Shown here: positions 1-12,292 of the stretch, in pieces
How positions within the stretch are numbered: the first letter of the stretch is position 1
How the letters are laid out: every line of letters starts with the position of its first letter
NCBI GenBank assembly: GCA_004114245.1
Contig: QZWS01000014.1
Coordinates: 1-45,545, forward strand
DNA: 45,545 nucleotides
Direction of reading: 5' to 3'
Origin: Zoopage sp. CT-All
Taxonomy: Eukaryota; Zoopagomycota; Zoopagomycetes; Zoopagales; Zoopagaceae
Translations under genes and position numbers: made by a program
Notes under the pieces: generated by a model
What the model saw: only the letters and a program-made list of their open reading frames with translations
Databases searched by the model: none
Told to the model about the DNA's origin: nothing

Positions 1-780
1 AGCACCACAATCCAACCCGCTCTCGCCACACCCGCTCTCACTGCCGATGATTTGACCGGCGATGTGGTGCTGGAGTATCTTGATAAGCATCTTGGTACCG
101 GGTGGTGTGCCCAGGAATCGCGCGCCTATATCGCGCAGGAAGTGAATGGAAGCTCCATCCATGTCTTCACTATGCTGAATGGCTTCAATCTCATGCTGCT
201 CCCGATTGCGAGAAAAGAACGTCCTGGTGTGCTCCCATTGCTCATGGGGCTTCAGAAGATGTGTAAGTGCATTGACCTCCTGTTGCCCACGCTGACGGTG
301 GTAGATCCACACACCCTCAAGGGGCGCCCGTACGTTATCCTTCTTCCCGAGAAACCCGATCTGGAAGCGGTCCAAAGAAACCCTCAATTTATTCGGTTTG
401 GTCCGGGGAGGAATACGTACCATGTACAGGGACCAGTTGGACGGCATCTGATCTACAGTTACCCAGAAGAGCCAGTCAAGAAGAAGCGGGCGCGCGCACT
501 CACCCCACCTGACTCGAGTATATCCTTCCACCTGGTGTGTTTTGTATTTATGTACGTATTAGACGACGAGGGCGGCACGCCGAAAAAGGCGCGGCACAGC
601 AGATCGACTGCGGCGGCCAAGAGCTACCCGTCGCCACCCACCACCCGCCAAGCTCTGTCACAACCAAGAGCAACTCGCACCGTGGTTTCATCACAGCGTG
701 AAAGTAGTACCCCCATTCCCTTGCGTCACTCGGAAAGAATACGCAACATTGTTGCGCGGAAGAAACCTGTACCAGCATGA
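1..780 (+). CDS. Unknown nuclear-type protein, 5' partial
   Basis: The reading frame is open from base 1 to a TGA at 778-780, so the start lies upstream of the window. Two short introns are likely. The first is 263-304 (GTAAGT donor, CTGAC branch-like motif, TAG acceptor, 42 nt). The second is 518-562 (45 nt). Both are multiples of three and stop-free, so the unspliced frame also stays open. Model: join(<1..262,305..517,563..780). The N-terminal half looks like a folded alpha/beta domain with conserved-looking hydrophobic stretches. After it comes a basic PVKKKRAR segment resembling a classical nuclear localisation signal. The tail is rich in Ser, Pro, Thr and Arg and probably disordered. I do not recognise the family and assign no function. 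Followed at 182 bp by THOC3 on the same strand. Confidence 0.6.
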   Translation, partial: STTIQPALATPALTADDLTGDVVLEYLDKHLGTGWCAQESRAYIAQEVNGSSIHVFTMLNGFNLMLLPIARKERPGVLPLLMGLQKMCKCIDLLLPTLTVVDPHTLKGRPYVILLPEKPDLEAVQRNPQFIRFGPGRNTYHVQGPVGRHLIYSYPEEPVKKKRARALTPPDSSISFHLVCFVFMYVLDDEGGTPKKARHSRSTAAAKSYPSPPTTRQALSQPRATRTVVSSQRESSTPIPLRHSERIRNIVARKKPVPA

Positions 781-961
781 ATGTATAACACTGTATTGTT
801 AATGGCAGCCTTGTCTGCCATCAGCATATGTGCTATTGGACTTGAATGTCACAGGGTGTGGCTGTTGGCTGCCTGCCGCCTTCAAGCCAATCATTTCATC
901 GGTCCTGATCCGCTGTGGCCAGTCACATTGCGTTACTCAACGAATGGTTGTGTGCCGCTCG

Positions 962-2186
962 ATGGACCAGATGCGCCGCGTCTTTTCCCCCGCGCTTCCC
1001 ACATCCACGCACCCGCTGCCATCATCGCTGCCACCGACATCGGGCACGTCACAATCGCCTGGCACAGCCACCCTCGTCACCCTCAAGCCACACACCACTG
1101 CAGCCATCACCTGTGTGGCCTGGAACTGCGACGGGACGCGGCTGGCCGCTGGCAGCGTGGATCATTTCACGCGGGTGTACGATCCTGCTCTCTCGTCATC
1201 ATCCAATGGTGGCGCAACAATGATGGATGAGAAAACGCCGGTGCTGACGCTGCGTGGGCACACCGCGGCTGTGAGCGTTGTGGCGTGGAGCAGCGTGGAC
1301 CGGGATATACTGGCTACGTGTGGGGCGGATCGAACCGTGAGGATTTGGGACATGCGGTGTACATCGCCACCAATCTCCTTCTCGCAGGCATGCTGATGCT
1401 TCTTGTTGCTAGCAAAGAAGTGCGTCGAGGTGGTGAGTACGTCCGGGGAAAATATCAATGCCGCGTGGTCGCCGGATGGCAAGTACCTCGCAGTGGGAAA
1501 CAAGGTACACCGTCGACTGTCTGCTCGCTTCGAAATTCACTGCTTGCCAGAACGACATTATCACATTCTACGACACATCGACATACAAGCCCTTCCACAC
1601 GCTCCCAAAGCCTTCGCACGAAATCAACCAATTTGCGTGGACGCAGGACATGGCCTTGTTCATGATGACAACGAATCTCGGGCACATTAAAACTCTGTTC
1701 TGGCCGCCTTCCTCAACATCGGCCTCCAGTACCACGTCTGCCACGACGCAGCAAGCGTACGGTCCCGCGCTAAAGGCCCACACTAGTGTCGCCTACTGTA
1801 TGGACATGGGTCGGCGTGGTCAGCACTGCGTAGTGGGCTCTGCTGACGCCACCGTGAGTGTCTGGGACACGCACGAGCTCCTCTGTGCGCGGACATTCTC
1901 TCGCAGCGATGCAGCGGTGCGCACCGTTGGATTGAGCCACGATGAGCAGTTTGCAGCATGCGGGCTCGAGGACGGCTGTGTGGACATCGCCAGCGTTTCC
2001 ACCGGGGAGCTGGTCGTGACCATCAAAGGCGGGCTGTCCCTTGTAAATGGTTTGGCATGGAATCCCCGACGGCTGGCGATTGCGTATGCTGGCGATGCAG
2101 AGTCGGAACCCGCTCGTAGTAGTGCCAGGGCAGCGGTGTCAGGAACGGGTGTTGTCCGCATCCTGTATGCCACCGAGCGTGGTTAA
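962..2186 (+). CDS. THOC3: THO complex subunit 3 (WD40, THOC3/TEX1)
   Basis: WD40 beta-propeller subunit of the THO/TREX complex, which couples transcription to nuclear mRNA export. Model: join(962..1358,1413..1504,1551..2186), 374 aa, against about 350 in human. Introns are 54 and 46 nt and the joins restore family sequence. WD repeats are evident: the second ends in TVRIWDMR, followed after splicing by KKCVEVV, then the hallmark GENINAAWSPDGKYLAVGNK. Further on come an EINQFAW repeat, a GSADATVSVWD repeat and the family-specific segment around LLCARTFSRSDAAVRT. The ATG at 962 is chosen because the first WD repeat begins about 35 codons later; an in-frame ATG 18 nt upstream (944) is an alternative. 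The stop lies 21 bp from the tail of the convergent helicase gene, so the 3' UTRs must overlap. Confidence 0.93.
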
Positions 2187-2207
2187 GTAGGCCCGCCAAT
2201 TGCTGCA

Positions 2208-3908
2208 TTACGACAAGATGTCATTGTTGCGTACAGACTGCCATATTCTCTCGGATAGTCTCCGATCCTTCTTTCCAATAAGACTCGTGGCGCGTCCATT
2301 CGTTCCGGCCCTCGCGGTGCGTCCGACTCGGTGCAAATAGTCCGGAATCGTGGTCGGGAAGTCGTAATTAACGACGTGCTGAATCAAAGAGGTGTCCAGG
2401 CCGCGCGATGCATAGTCCGTGCACACAATCACTGTGGGAGTGACAGAGGCAGCATCACCCAAAGGCGCCTTTTCATTGTCGTTCTCGTCGGAAGATGCCA
2501 CTGTCATGCCAGAGATGGACGCGGCCTGTAAAATAGCTTCATCTGTAGCGCTGCCATGCAACGCCACTGCCCCAACTCCTTTTGAAGTCAGCATCGCATG
2601 CACCTTCTCGCATGTTGCACGCTTGTTGCAAAAAACGAGCGTTTTCTCCTGCGGCGACTTGCTCAGCACATCCAGCAATGCCGCATCGCGATTCCCGTTG
2701 TGCTGCTTGACGATATCCAAAAAGAACTGCTTCAATGTGAGGTTGGTCTTGTGCAGGTTCGGAGTCGCACAGCGCGTGGCCTTGGGAAATAGCGTGTCGA
2801 TGGTATCTGAAACGGATTTGGGAAGTGTCGCCGAGACTACAATCGCCGAGAACGGCGCCGAACGGGTCTGAGACGCGGCAGAAGCACGGCCAAGCGCAAG
2901 CAGACGCCTCACGTCAGGGAGAAAGTCCTCGTCGGCGAGAAGGGTGTCTGCCTCGTCCAGAATCACAATTTTCAAATCCGCTGGTGTCAGGTTCCCGTTC
3001 GTAAATAGCGCGAGAGTCGTCTTTGGCGTTCCGATAAGAACGTCCACTGGTCGCTCAAACGCGTATTCAAAATCTTTGCCCCGCATTCGCCGTTTTACAG
3101 CATGTGGGCGGAACTTGACAATCACGGACAGCGCCTTAGCGACCTTCTTTATCTGCTCCACGAGTTCTCGTGATGGGACAAGTATGACCGCTCGTGGCCG
3201 AACAATTCTTCTTACGAATTTGGCTTCGCTTTCTTCTTGGTGCTTGAGATATGAGAGGACGGGAAGAAGGTAAGCGAGGGTTTTGCCGCTGCCCGTCTCC
3301 GCAGCCATAATTGTATCGATCCCGCGAGAGGCATTTTTTAGAATGCTTGGCACGGCGAGCGATTGAATCGCGGTGGCCGTGGGGCTCTCGGCCCTGAGAA
3401 TTGCAGGTATCGCCGCAAGCACCGAAGGATGCAGCCCAAGCGTAGAAAAGTCCGAGTACCTGGACGCAGGAGTGCTGCGTTGCACTTTGGAAAGCTCCGA
3501 GTCATCCTCTGGCTTGTCTGAAGCTGGACTACCAGGCTCGTTTGACTTTCGTGCCGCGAAGGATGTGTCGGTTGTTCTTGGATTCGGACGAAGCGCTGGA
3601 TTGGATGACATTTTACCCGCACTCCCCGCGCTCCCTGCCTTACTCCTCCACCGAGGAAGTTCAACGTCCGAATTCACCTTTGACAGGCTAAACCTCACGG
3701 GAACAAATCCTCGTCGGGTGGCAGAGTCTCCACGTTGACGCCGCGTTGAATTGGCATTCGCTGTTGCCGGCTTCCCGCGACCACTGAGCCGACCGCGCTC
3801 CGGCGCTGCGCCGAATCTCGAACCAGCAAACTTTGACGGGCGCAATGACTGATGAGATGGTGCTGCGCGGGTCGAAGAAGACGCTAGCCGACGCAGGAGT
3901 GTGGACAT
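2208..3908 (-). CDS. MRH4: Mitochondrial DEAD-box RNA helicase (Mrh4/DDX28-like)
   Basis: Single-exon DEAD-box ATP-dependent RNA helicase, 566 aa from the ATG at 3908. Numbering from that ATG: a Q-motif-like PTATAIQ near 176-182, motif I AETGSGKT 203-210, Ia PSRELVEQ, Ib GTPKTT, motif II DEAD 318-321, motif III SAT 359-361, motif V ASRGLD, and motif VI HRVGRTAR about 526-533. The first 100 residues are rich in Arg, Ser and Ala and nearly free of acidic residues, which reads as a mitochondrial presequence. With the divergent core this points to the Mrh4/DDX28 group, which acts in mitoribosome large-subunit assembly. An in-frame ATG at 4043 adds 45 residues that look less like a presequence and would leave only 29 bp to the UTP20 start, so 3908 is preferred. 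The Mrh4 assignment rather than another DEAD-box paralogue is inference. Confidence 0.85.
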   Translation of the reverse strand: MSTLLRRLASSSTRAAPSHQSLRPSKFAGSRFGAAPERGRLSGRGKPATANANSTRRQRGDSATRRGFVPVRFSLSKVNSDVELPRWRSKAGSAGSAGKMSSNPALRPNPRTTDTSFAARKSNEPGSPASDKPEDDSELSKVQRSTPASRYSDFSTLGLHPSVLAAIPAILRAESPTATAIQSLAVPSILKNASRGIDTIMAAETGSGKTLAYLLPVLSYLKHQEESEAKFVRRIVRPRAVILVPSRELVEQIKKVAKALSVIVKFRPHAVKRRMRGKDFEYAFERPVDVLIGTPKTTLALFTNGNLTPADLKIVILDEADTLLADEDFLPDVRRLLALGRASAASQTRSAPFSAIVVSATLPKSVSDTIDTLFPKATRCATPNLHKTNLTLKQFFLDIVKQHNGNRDAALLDVLSKSPQEKTLVFCNKRATCEKVHAMLTSKGVGAVALHGSATDEAILQAASISGMTVASSDENDNEKAPLGDAASVTPTVIVCTDYASRGLDTSLIQHVVNYDFPTTIPDYLHRVGRTARAGTNGRATSLIGKKDRRLSERIWQSVRNNDILS

Positions 3909-4072
3909 GATGCCACGAGTCGCAATCAGTGACTGTCCGGCATTTTTGTTTTGCTCAACCACGATGTCTGCCGTGAAGGAGCTGCACACCGGCGGCGGCG
4001 AGAACCGCTTCCGGGTACCAATCACGTGTAGCAGCGTTGACATTAATAAATGCCTAGTTCCAGTCGTTCAAG
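3909..4072. promoter_or_regulatory. Divergent promoter, MRH4-like / UTP20
   Basis: 164 bp separate the two start codons of these head-to-head genes, so both promoters must fit here or overlap coding DNA. No clear TATA box is visible. Both genes act in ribosome biogenesis (mitochondrial and cytosolic), so co-regulation is possible but not shown. Confidence 0.45.
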
Positions 4073-7000
4073 ATGCGCATTGATAGGTTGAAAATCTCCG
4101 CACTGCACCGCACACGGCCAAGTTCCGAAGTGCCAACACCACCGCACGATACCTTCTTCCGCGAGGCGTTGGTCGACTGGACAGAACTAAATACGACACT
4201 TGCGTACAAGGAAGTTCAGAAAAAGGTATGGGACTGGTCGTACTCGTTGCCATTGCTGGTCGAGTACGCCGGTGATGTGGTAAATGCGGTGCTGGAGGGC
4301 GTTGAGCGCGAGGACCCGCTTTCCCTCGAGCCGCTTCTAGAGTAGGACATGTGAGTAATTTTAGTGGCACTGACTTGTGTCTTGCTAGCCTTTTGGTCAA
4401 GCTGGCGCGGGATCTCAGGTCAGAATTTTATCCACACGCACCAAGAATCCTTCCCGTGCTCGTCCGCTTGCTCCGCCACAACGATGTAAAGATCATTGAA
4501 TGGGCGCTCAACACCATTTCATTTCTTTTTAAATTTCTATCCCCGCTGCTCGTGCCAGAACTCCCCTTGGTGTATGGCTATATAGCTCCGGCATTGGGCA
4601 AGGACGCTATGTTTGACAAGAAGCCGCACGTGAGGAGGTTTGTCGCGGAAGCATTTGCATTTTTGATGCACAAAGCGCGTGGAGATGTACTCAGGCAGAC
4701 CATCAAGGTTGTACTCAATGATTTGGTGGAGAGTGCAAGTGCGAGTGCGAAATGTGGCAAGGTTTACGAGGACGGTATCGCCCATCTTTGGTTCGAAAGC
4801 GTCAAGGTGAGTACAAGTGTTTATTTTGCCTAGACGTGATGTCGCTTAGCAAGTCGACTCGAGACTGCATTCCCGTGCCGAAACCGTGTTTCGCGAAATC
4901 GTTGCCGAAACAATCGCTGCCTGTACACCTCAACTTTCCCAGTTTGCCGATGGAGCAACTACAGCTACACCCAGTACCGCACTGGACGTGCTTTATGGCG
5001 CGGTGCTCTTGATTACGCATCACGTTGACCCAGATTACATTGAGCCAATATGGAAAGTCATCATGGAATCCGCTGCTTCAGAGGACCAAATAATACGTAC
5101 GGCCGGTCTCAAGATGATGCTTCACTGTATCTCTGTCGACAAGGCCAGTCGCATAAAAGGTGCGGATGGATCCAGCACCCCCACGATTGACGGAGCATTT
5201 AGATTTTCGAGCACTTCATAAATCGCTCTTTGCCGTCCTTGCCCATTCCATGGCCAACCCAGCCAGCACACTGCCCCAGGTAGTCCAAGCCGCGCTAGAA
5301 GCCTTCGCGATGGCGCTGCAATACTCGCCTCTTGAGGACGTTATCGGCCTCGGGAAAATCACGCTAGACGCGATCTGCGCTCATTCCGATTCTCACCTGC
5401 TGGATACTCTCTGCTCATTAATGGCTTCAATTCAGTGGAAGCACTTCACAAGGATCCTGCTTCCGCTACTCATCAAGTCTGTGCCTAGGCATTGGAGTGG
5501 AAATGAGCCTAGATACATCGTGCTTCTCGCAGATTTGCAAGCCAAAGGTTTGCTGGCGACAAAGACCGTCGCACTGACAAGACCTGGCATAAATGGTCGC
5601 ATCCATTTCCCTGCTTGCGCGTCCAAAGGCGAAGCCAGCATCTCCGCCGACCTCGTAAAGCTTGTGCATGGCGTGGCCGGCACCGCAGACGATTTGAACC
5701 TCATAACCTGTGCTGTTTCGCTTCTGCGGGTCATCGCTGTGGATAATCTTTCGGCACTTGCAGCTCTTCGTCAGAGATTTTCGCTTCTTGCGCCTATTAT
5801 TTTGTCTGCAAATCATTTCAATCTGCACTTGGCAAGTCTTGTCATTCAGGCTGCAGTCGACATTGCATTGTCGCTGAAAACCCCATCCAATACCGACTTT
5901 GTCGCCATTGGAGAGTTAATATCCAAGTCCGACGTACTTAATGTGCTGATTCGGTCGCCCATCACTGTCAGCAGCGTTCTTTCGTTTTATAAAGTATGGA
6001 CCAATGGGTATGTCTGCATTCCTTTCCGATGCGACTCACTAACTCGAATTCAGTATCACGGCAGATGTGCAGCCCATTGCGCTGGCGTCCCTCAGCGAAC
6101 CAAGCTCCATTGTTCGTCAATCGGCCCTCGAATTTTTACTGCTCCAGTCAGAGTCTTCGCCCTCAGATACTGCATTTCTTCAATCAGCGCTGACAATGGA
6201 GACAACACCCTCTACACTTGAATCATACAGATCGCGGCTCGTGATTTGTCGTCAGCTGTGCATGCGTGCGTTCACTCTCAGCGAACTGCAGGTTGAAATC
6301 TTGATTCGTTTGACGCTGGCGATGTTCACCGAAAAGCTCAGTATTCTTTGGCCCGAGATCCTCCCTATGCTGGAAAAGATTGCTGCATCACATCCCAAGC
6401 TCGTGTGGAGCGTCATTTCCGTCGAGCTTACAGACAAACTGGCAAGCTTGGACATGCGACTGGAGCGCAGCGATGATCGACCATCTGGCCAACCGCTTTC
6501 CTCGAAGAACAGTGACGCTGATTTGGCCTTGCTCTGGCGATCCTTCACCCGAACCACCCGTTTCTTGGCTGACTTCCAAAAAGCATGGAGCAAGACATGC
6601 GCGGCTGATTCTGCGCCGTACCTTGTCGAAATTGCGACTGCCATTACCACCGATGACTCGCATACGCCAGTCGATGCGGCCGGCTACATCACTTGGCTTC
6701 TTAAGGCGCTTAAAACCTGTCACTCGGTCGCACGATCGCATTCTGGCGATCTTTTCGGCCTATTCCGCAGCATATTTGCAAAGAACAATAACGCGGAGAT
6801 ATCGGCTAATTCTCACCGAGACGTCCTGTGCGCGTTTGTGGATGTCTTTGCCGCTGTTGGCAATATGTCTAAAAAGCTGATCGACCACAAGGTGCTATGG
6901 TCGTACTGCCTGCAGCTCATCGCCAATAGCGATCCTCGAGTTCAGCGCAGTGCCCTCGAATGCGTGTTTAGCTGGAAAAAGCCAGCGCTCCGGCCCTATG

Positions 7001-10000
7001 AAACGTATCTTCGCGACTTGATGGATGAGAGCAAATTGCGCGACATTCTGCTCACACTTCGACCGAGCGGCCATGAGGCCATTGTCGACGAGCGACATCG
7101 AGCCGAGTTATTTGAAATCATGGTGCCGCTACTATACGGACGAATGACATGCCGTCAAATTAAGTCTACGGCCAAGCACAGTTTAGAGTCTAGGCGAACA
7201 GGTATTCTAGTCTGGCTGGCGTGTCTCGAGCAAGACGAAATTCGCGGTTTCATCCGGCTGATGCTGCGGCCCTTCCATCCTATCATCGGAGCTGAAGCAG
7301 CCTGTCTGGTCCCGGTCGTGAACGCCGTGGAAGCAGTCGCTCCCAAAAGGATCCTCGGTTTCTTGAATGCGCTTGGCGATGTCGTCAAGCAGCTGAGCAT
7401 CCGGGCCGAAGCCTTCTACGAGGAGCTATTTCCCATACTCGTTTGGGTGCTGCGGGACGTTCAAGCAACACTGTCATCAGCGATGAATCTCGACTCACCG
7501 CCAGCACATGGCTCTGGTGCGCTGAAAGAAATTCGCCAGCAGGCCATGAAGCGAGTGTCGGAAATCTTTCAGACGTCAGAAAAGTTTGATTTTACGCCGT
7601 ATATGCCGATCATGTTCGATACGTTCTTCGCAGACCGCTTCAGGTTATTCTCAAGCGAGGGTGCCCACGGACCATCGGCGCTATTGACCCTGTTCGTCAG
7701 CTGGGTAAATCAGCCGAAATTTCACCGCCTGCTCGTCTGGCCTGGCTGTCAGCCGTATGTGCAGGTCGTCCGTGTTCTTGCGGCCGAACACGTCGTTGAT
7801 TCTGTTGCAACTGCGGTCTTGGATGTTCTCACACTGTCGCTTGATTTTGCGGACCAGGCATCTAGTATCGGGCAATTCTTTCGCGAATCGATTATAGAGC
7901 CTAATGCGGGCGTCTTGGTCAATGGACTTGAGTCAATCATCAAGACTAAAGCGGCGAACGTCAAAATGACGGCACTTTCGATCCGCACTCTTGCGCGCAT
8001 TATGAATTTCGTCAAGGAGCACCATGTCTCGCTGCGCATCATCAACTTGCTTCTTCCGATCCTTAAGAAAGGCTCGCGTGCTGCTCCCGAGTCAACCAAG
8101 TCCCAAATTCTCGAGATTTTTGCACACTTTATGCGGCAATCTGGGATGAGTCCTGACGTTGATCCGCACTTTCGTCGGTACTTTGGCACTGTTGCTGCGC
8201 TTTTCGGCACACTTCAAGGTCGGCGGTGTCGAGCAACATTGGTCAACCTGATCGAGTCATTTTCAATCCGCGATCCGTCACTGCTATGTATTGTCCCTGT
8301 CCTAGGGAAGCTGAATGCGTATTCGACTCGGCGAATGGACGAACCCGATTACGATGCTCGATTAGAGGCGCTTGCAGAGATCAACGACTCGCTGCACTCC
8401 CGTCTCACTCCTGATCAGTGGCTGCCAATTTTGCACAATTGTTTTTATCTCGCCCAGGATACTGAAGAGCTGGCTATGCGCAGCAACGCCACGTACACGA
8501 TAGCCCGATTCCTTGATTGCTGCGCTGCCGAGCGCAACGACGGCCTGCTTAACCTGCTCCAGCATGTGGTCTACCCTGGTATCAAGGCCACAGTTCGCTT
8601 TCCATCCGACTCTGTCAAAATGGAGGCCATGACGATGCTGACAACTGCAACACGAGTGCTTCCCGACCATCCGCTGTTTTCTGGTCTGCGCGTGCTTCAG
8701 GACACGGACGAAGAGGCCAACATACTTGCCAACATTTATCATATCCAATTTCACCGCCGTCTGCGTGCTTTGCGCAGACTCGCTGACGCGTGCAAGGCCA
8801 AGACGATACACGGTGCTGTTATCCTAGATTTTTTTATACCAATTCTGGAAGCGTTTGCGCTGAGCAATGTTGACCACAATTTGTCAACTGAGGCTATCAA
8901 CTGTTTATCCGCAGCTGCTTCTGTCCTTTCTTGGAGTGCATACTATTCTCTGGTACTGCGTTATTTCCGAATGCTCAAGCTCAAGCCAGAGAATGAGAAG
9001 CTGTTTATTCGAATGCTGGTCGGAATATTGGAATCGTTTCATTTCTCGGACGTGTCTTTTGTGGAATCGGAAGAGGACGAGACAATGGAAGAGCCTTCTG
9101 AGGAGCTCGAAGAGGCCACAGTCGAAGAGCTATCGCCTAATATGTCCAAGATGGAGCTGGCAATCACGCGAAAGATTATTCCAGAACTGCGTCGACTGCT
9201 GACCAAGGGCTCCGGAGAGGAGGAAAAGGTGCTGCGCATTCCCGTTGCCTTGGCGATTGCCAAGCTGTTACTCGCCATGCCTGAGAAGACGTTGCGAGTT
9301 CATCTCCAGGGGCTCCTGATGACCGTCTGCCAAGCGCTGCGCAGCCGGAGTCTGGACGTTCGATCGAGCACACGCGAGACTCTGGTCAAGATCGCCCAGC
9401 TTCTCGGGCCCAAGTATATTTTCGACTTTGTCCGCGAGCTCAAGTCTGCCCTTTCGAAAGGGTATCAGCTGCATGTGCTGGGATATACGCTCAATGTGCT
9501 GCTGAAAAACATGACGCTGGTGGTCGGCGATGTTTCTGCTGCGCTGCCTCTAGTTCTTGGTATCTCGATCAACGATATTTTTGGCTCTGTTGGTGACGAA
9601 AAGGATAACTCGGAGATTACAGGGAAAGTCATGGAAGCCCGGTCCAAGAAGAGCTACGATACACTCGAATTGCTTGCACGGTTCTGCCAGAAGGATCAGT
9701 TTGAGAAGCTGCTTGCGCCGCTTATGGATATCATTGGCAAGTCGCTGTCGGAGAAGATTACGCGAAAGGTGGGCGAGTGCCTTCAGCGACTTTCCCAAGG
9801 ATTGCTCGAGAATCCAGACGTCGGTCCGCACGAGATTACTCGTATTTGCACAACCAACATCAAGCAGATGGTTATCAAGGTTGCGCCATCAGCTCCACTC
9901 GACGAGGAAGAGGTCGCGGCTATACCCACCTATGCCGTCGAGATTGGCAGGAAGACGCAAAAGCATGTCGATGGAACCAGCAGCAATGCGTATATGCTTC

Positions 10001-12121
10001 CTATTTTTGGCCTCGAACTGCTCTCGGCAAGCCTGAGGCAAAAAAAATTCGACGTCGAATCCAAGGCCGATTGCGATTCATTAGATAGTCTAGTCGACTG
10101 TGTTGGCGACTCTCTCTATTCAAAACACGATCAGGTTGTTGTGCTGGCGCTCAAGTGCATGTCCACGCTTTGTTTGCTGCCGCTTGGACATTTGAAGAAC
10201 GGACTCGCTGCCGTTGTCGTGCGCGTATTCCAAATTCTCAAGTCCAATGGCGATTCCGGCTCGGAGATTGTTCAGCAATGCTTTCGCCTGCTAACGGTGG
10301 TTGTTCGGCATTGCAAGCACATCGATCTTGACCAGGTTCAGCTGGCGTACCTTCTCGATCGTTTGCGTCCCGACCTCATGGATTCCGATCGCCAGGCTGC
10401 CATTTTTGGGCTTGTCCGCGCAATCCTATCTCGTCGTTTTGTTGTTGCAGAGATTTACGATATTCTTGGCGAAGTAGGCGAGATCATGATCACCAGCCAA
10501 GCCGGCCACGTTCGCAGCCTGTGTAGACAAGTCTACCTCCAGTTCCTTCTCGACTACCCTCAAGGCAAGGGCCGCATGCAAAAGCAGATGACCTTTTTGC
10601 TCAAAAACCTCGGCTTTGTACACGAATCTGGGCGAGAGTCGGTCATGGAGCTCCTGCACCAAGTCATTCTCAAGTTTGGCGACGAGGCGCTTGAGCCGTT
10701 CATGGATTTGACATTTGTCACGTTGATCATGAGCATGGTCAATGACGAATCCCAACGATGCCGTGAAATGAGCACGCGACTGATAAGATCTCTCTTCGAG
10801 AGGATGAATGACGCTCACATTGACACGTCGATGCTCCTGATCATGCAGTGGTTTGCCTCGGATAAACTGAATCTGAACCGCGCAGCATGCCAAACCGTCG
10901 GAGTGCTCTATAACTCGGCAGAACCGAGGCTTCACGCACACGTTCCTCGCCTGTTGGAGCGGCTCTCCGAGTCCCTTCAGAGGAGCTTGTCACTGCTCTC
11001 GGATGCGGAGTCAAGCGGTCGGGAAAGCAGCGAGATCGAGTGGAGTCTTGGATATTACGCGCTGGTCGCGCTGTCTAAGATTGCAGCTCAATATCCGGGC
11101 CAGTTGATCGGAAACCAGAGTGCTATCGACCACATTCAAAGGCATCTGCTTCACCCTCACCAATGGATACGAATTCAGTCAGCCAATATTTTCGGGCACG
11201 TCTTTAACCAGATTGATCCCCAGACGATGAGCACATCCGATGGAAGCGGCGGCCCAGTATTTACAGTAGCCGATATCGATGCGCTTGCCAAGGCCATGGT
11301 GACGCAGCTTTACACGGAGAACCTCGGCCAGGAATTCGCAACACAGATAGTGAAGAACATATTCTTCCTTGGTCGCTGCCTTATTCACGCTTCGAGCGCT
11401 GAACAAGGCAGCAATGATGACGGTGAATCCTCCGATAGCGACGGCTCGGATATCGTCGTTGCTCCAAGCAAAACGGGAATCGACCTCATGTTCTCCCGAC
11501 TGTCTCGCATGGCCAATCGAGAAGGATTTACGGGCGAGAAATTGATCATGGTATGGTGCAGCACTGGTCCTCACCCACTTACACGTTGACAGAGACCGCA
11601 TATATACCGCTGGTTTGCAGCGATGGTCAATTATATGCCGGTGGACAGGTTGGTTCCGGTCCTCTACGAAATAGCCTTGCCCGTCTATCGCACCATCAAT
11701 GTACCGAACGGAAAAGACGAGGTCTATGGTAATGCCACTCCAAATTTGCTGATTTTGCCAACACAAACTAGACGAACTCAAGGTTTTATCGACCGAGCTT
11801 CTGGAAATGGTGCAAGCAAAGGTCGGCATGACGACGTATTTTGATGTCTACAACCGGATCCGGAACGAGTTCAGCGAGAACCGTTTGGGAAGGAAGCAGA
11901 GAATTGCTGAGCAGGTCAGCTGCTGTTTCCGATTGTTCCTATTTTCATATGGCTCTTGCATATAGGCTGTCGCTAATCCGGAAGCATTTGCGAAGCGCAA
12001 GCTGGCAAAGAGTGCCAAAAAGCAGCGAGATCGAAAGCGAAAGACGGAGAGCCAGGCATCGAATAAGGAGCGTCTCACCACCATCAAGAGACGGAAGGGA
12101 ATTATTGAGGACAACATGTAG
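4073..12121 (+). CDS. UTP20: U3 snoRNP protein Utp20 (SSU processome)
   Basis: Very large HEAT/ARM-repeat scaffold of the small-subunit processome, needed for 18S rRNA maturation in the nucleolus. Model: join(4073..4341,4389..4806,4850..5159,5203..6007,6054..11550,11593..11728,11772..11914,11966..12121), giving 2577 aa (yeast about 2490, human about 2785). All seven introns are 42-52 nt and each join preserves frame. For example, the 4342-4388 join gives LEPLLD-LLVKLARDL, the characteristic N-terminal segment, and the 6008-6053 join gives VWTNG-ITADV. The fifth exon alone is 5497 nt. Helical repeats fill the protein, an acidic stretch lies about a third of the way into that exon (around base 9060), and the C-terminus is the Lys/Arg-rich tail typical of the family (KRKLAKSAKKQRDRKRK). 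It converges on the methionyl-tRNA synthetase with a 171-bp gap. Confidence 0.95.
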
Positions 12122-12292
12122 TTTGTGATTTCAGAATATTGCAGCACAAGTGTATCAGTTTTCTATGCGTGTGACACTGCAAGATGGAGCGGTCAACGGC
12201 TTCATCGTTTGCGATGGAATAATTCACACGAAAGGATGCGTGCCCATGCTATAGGCGACCACATTGTGGCGGCCGATATCTCCAGACCAGCA

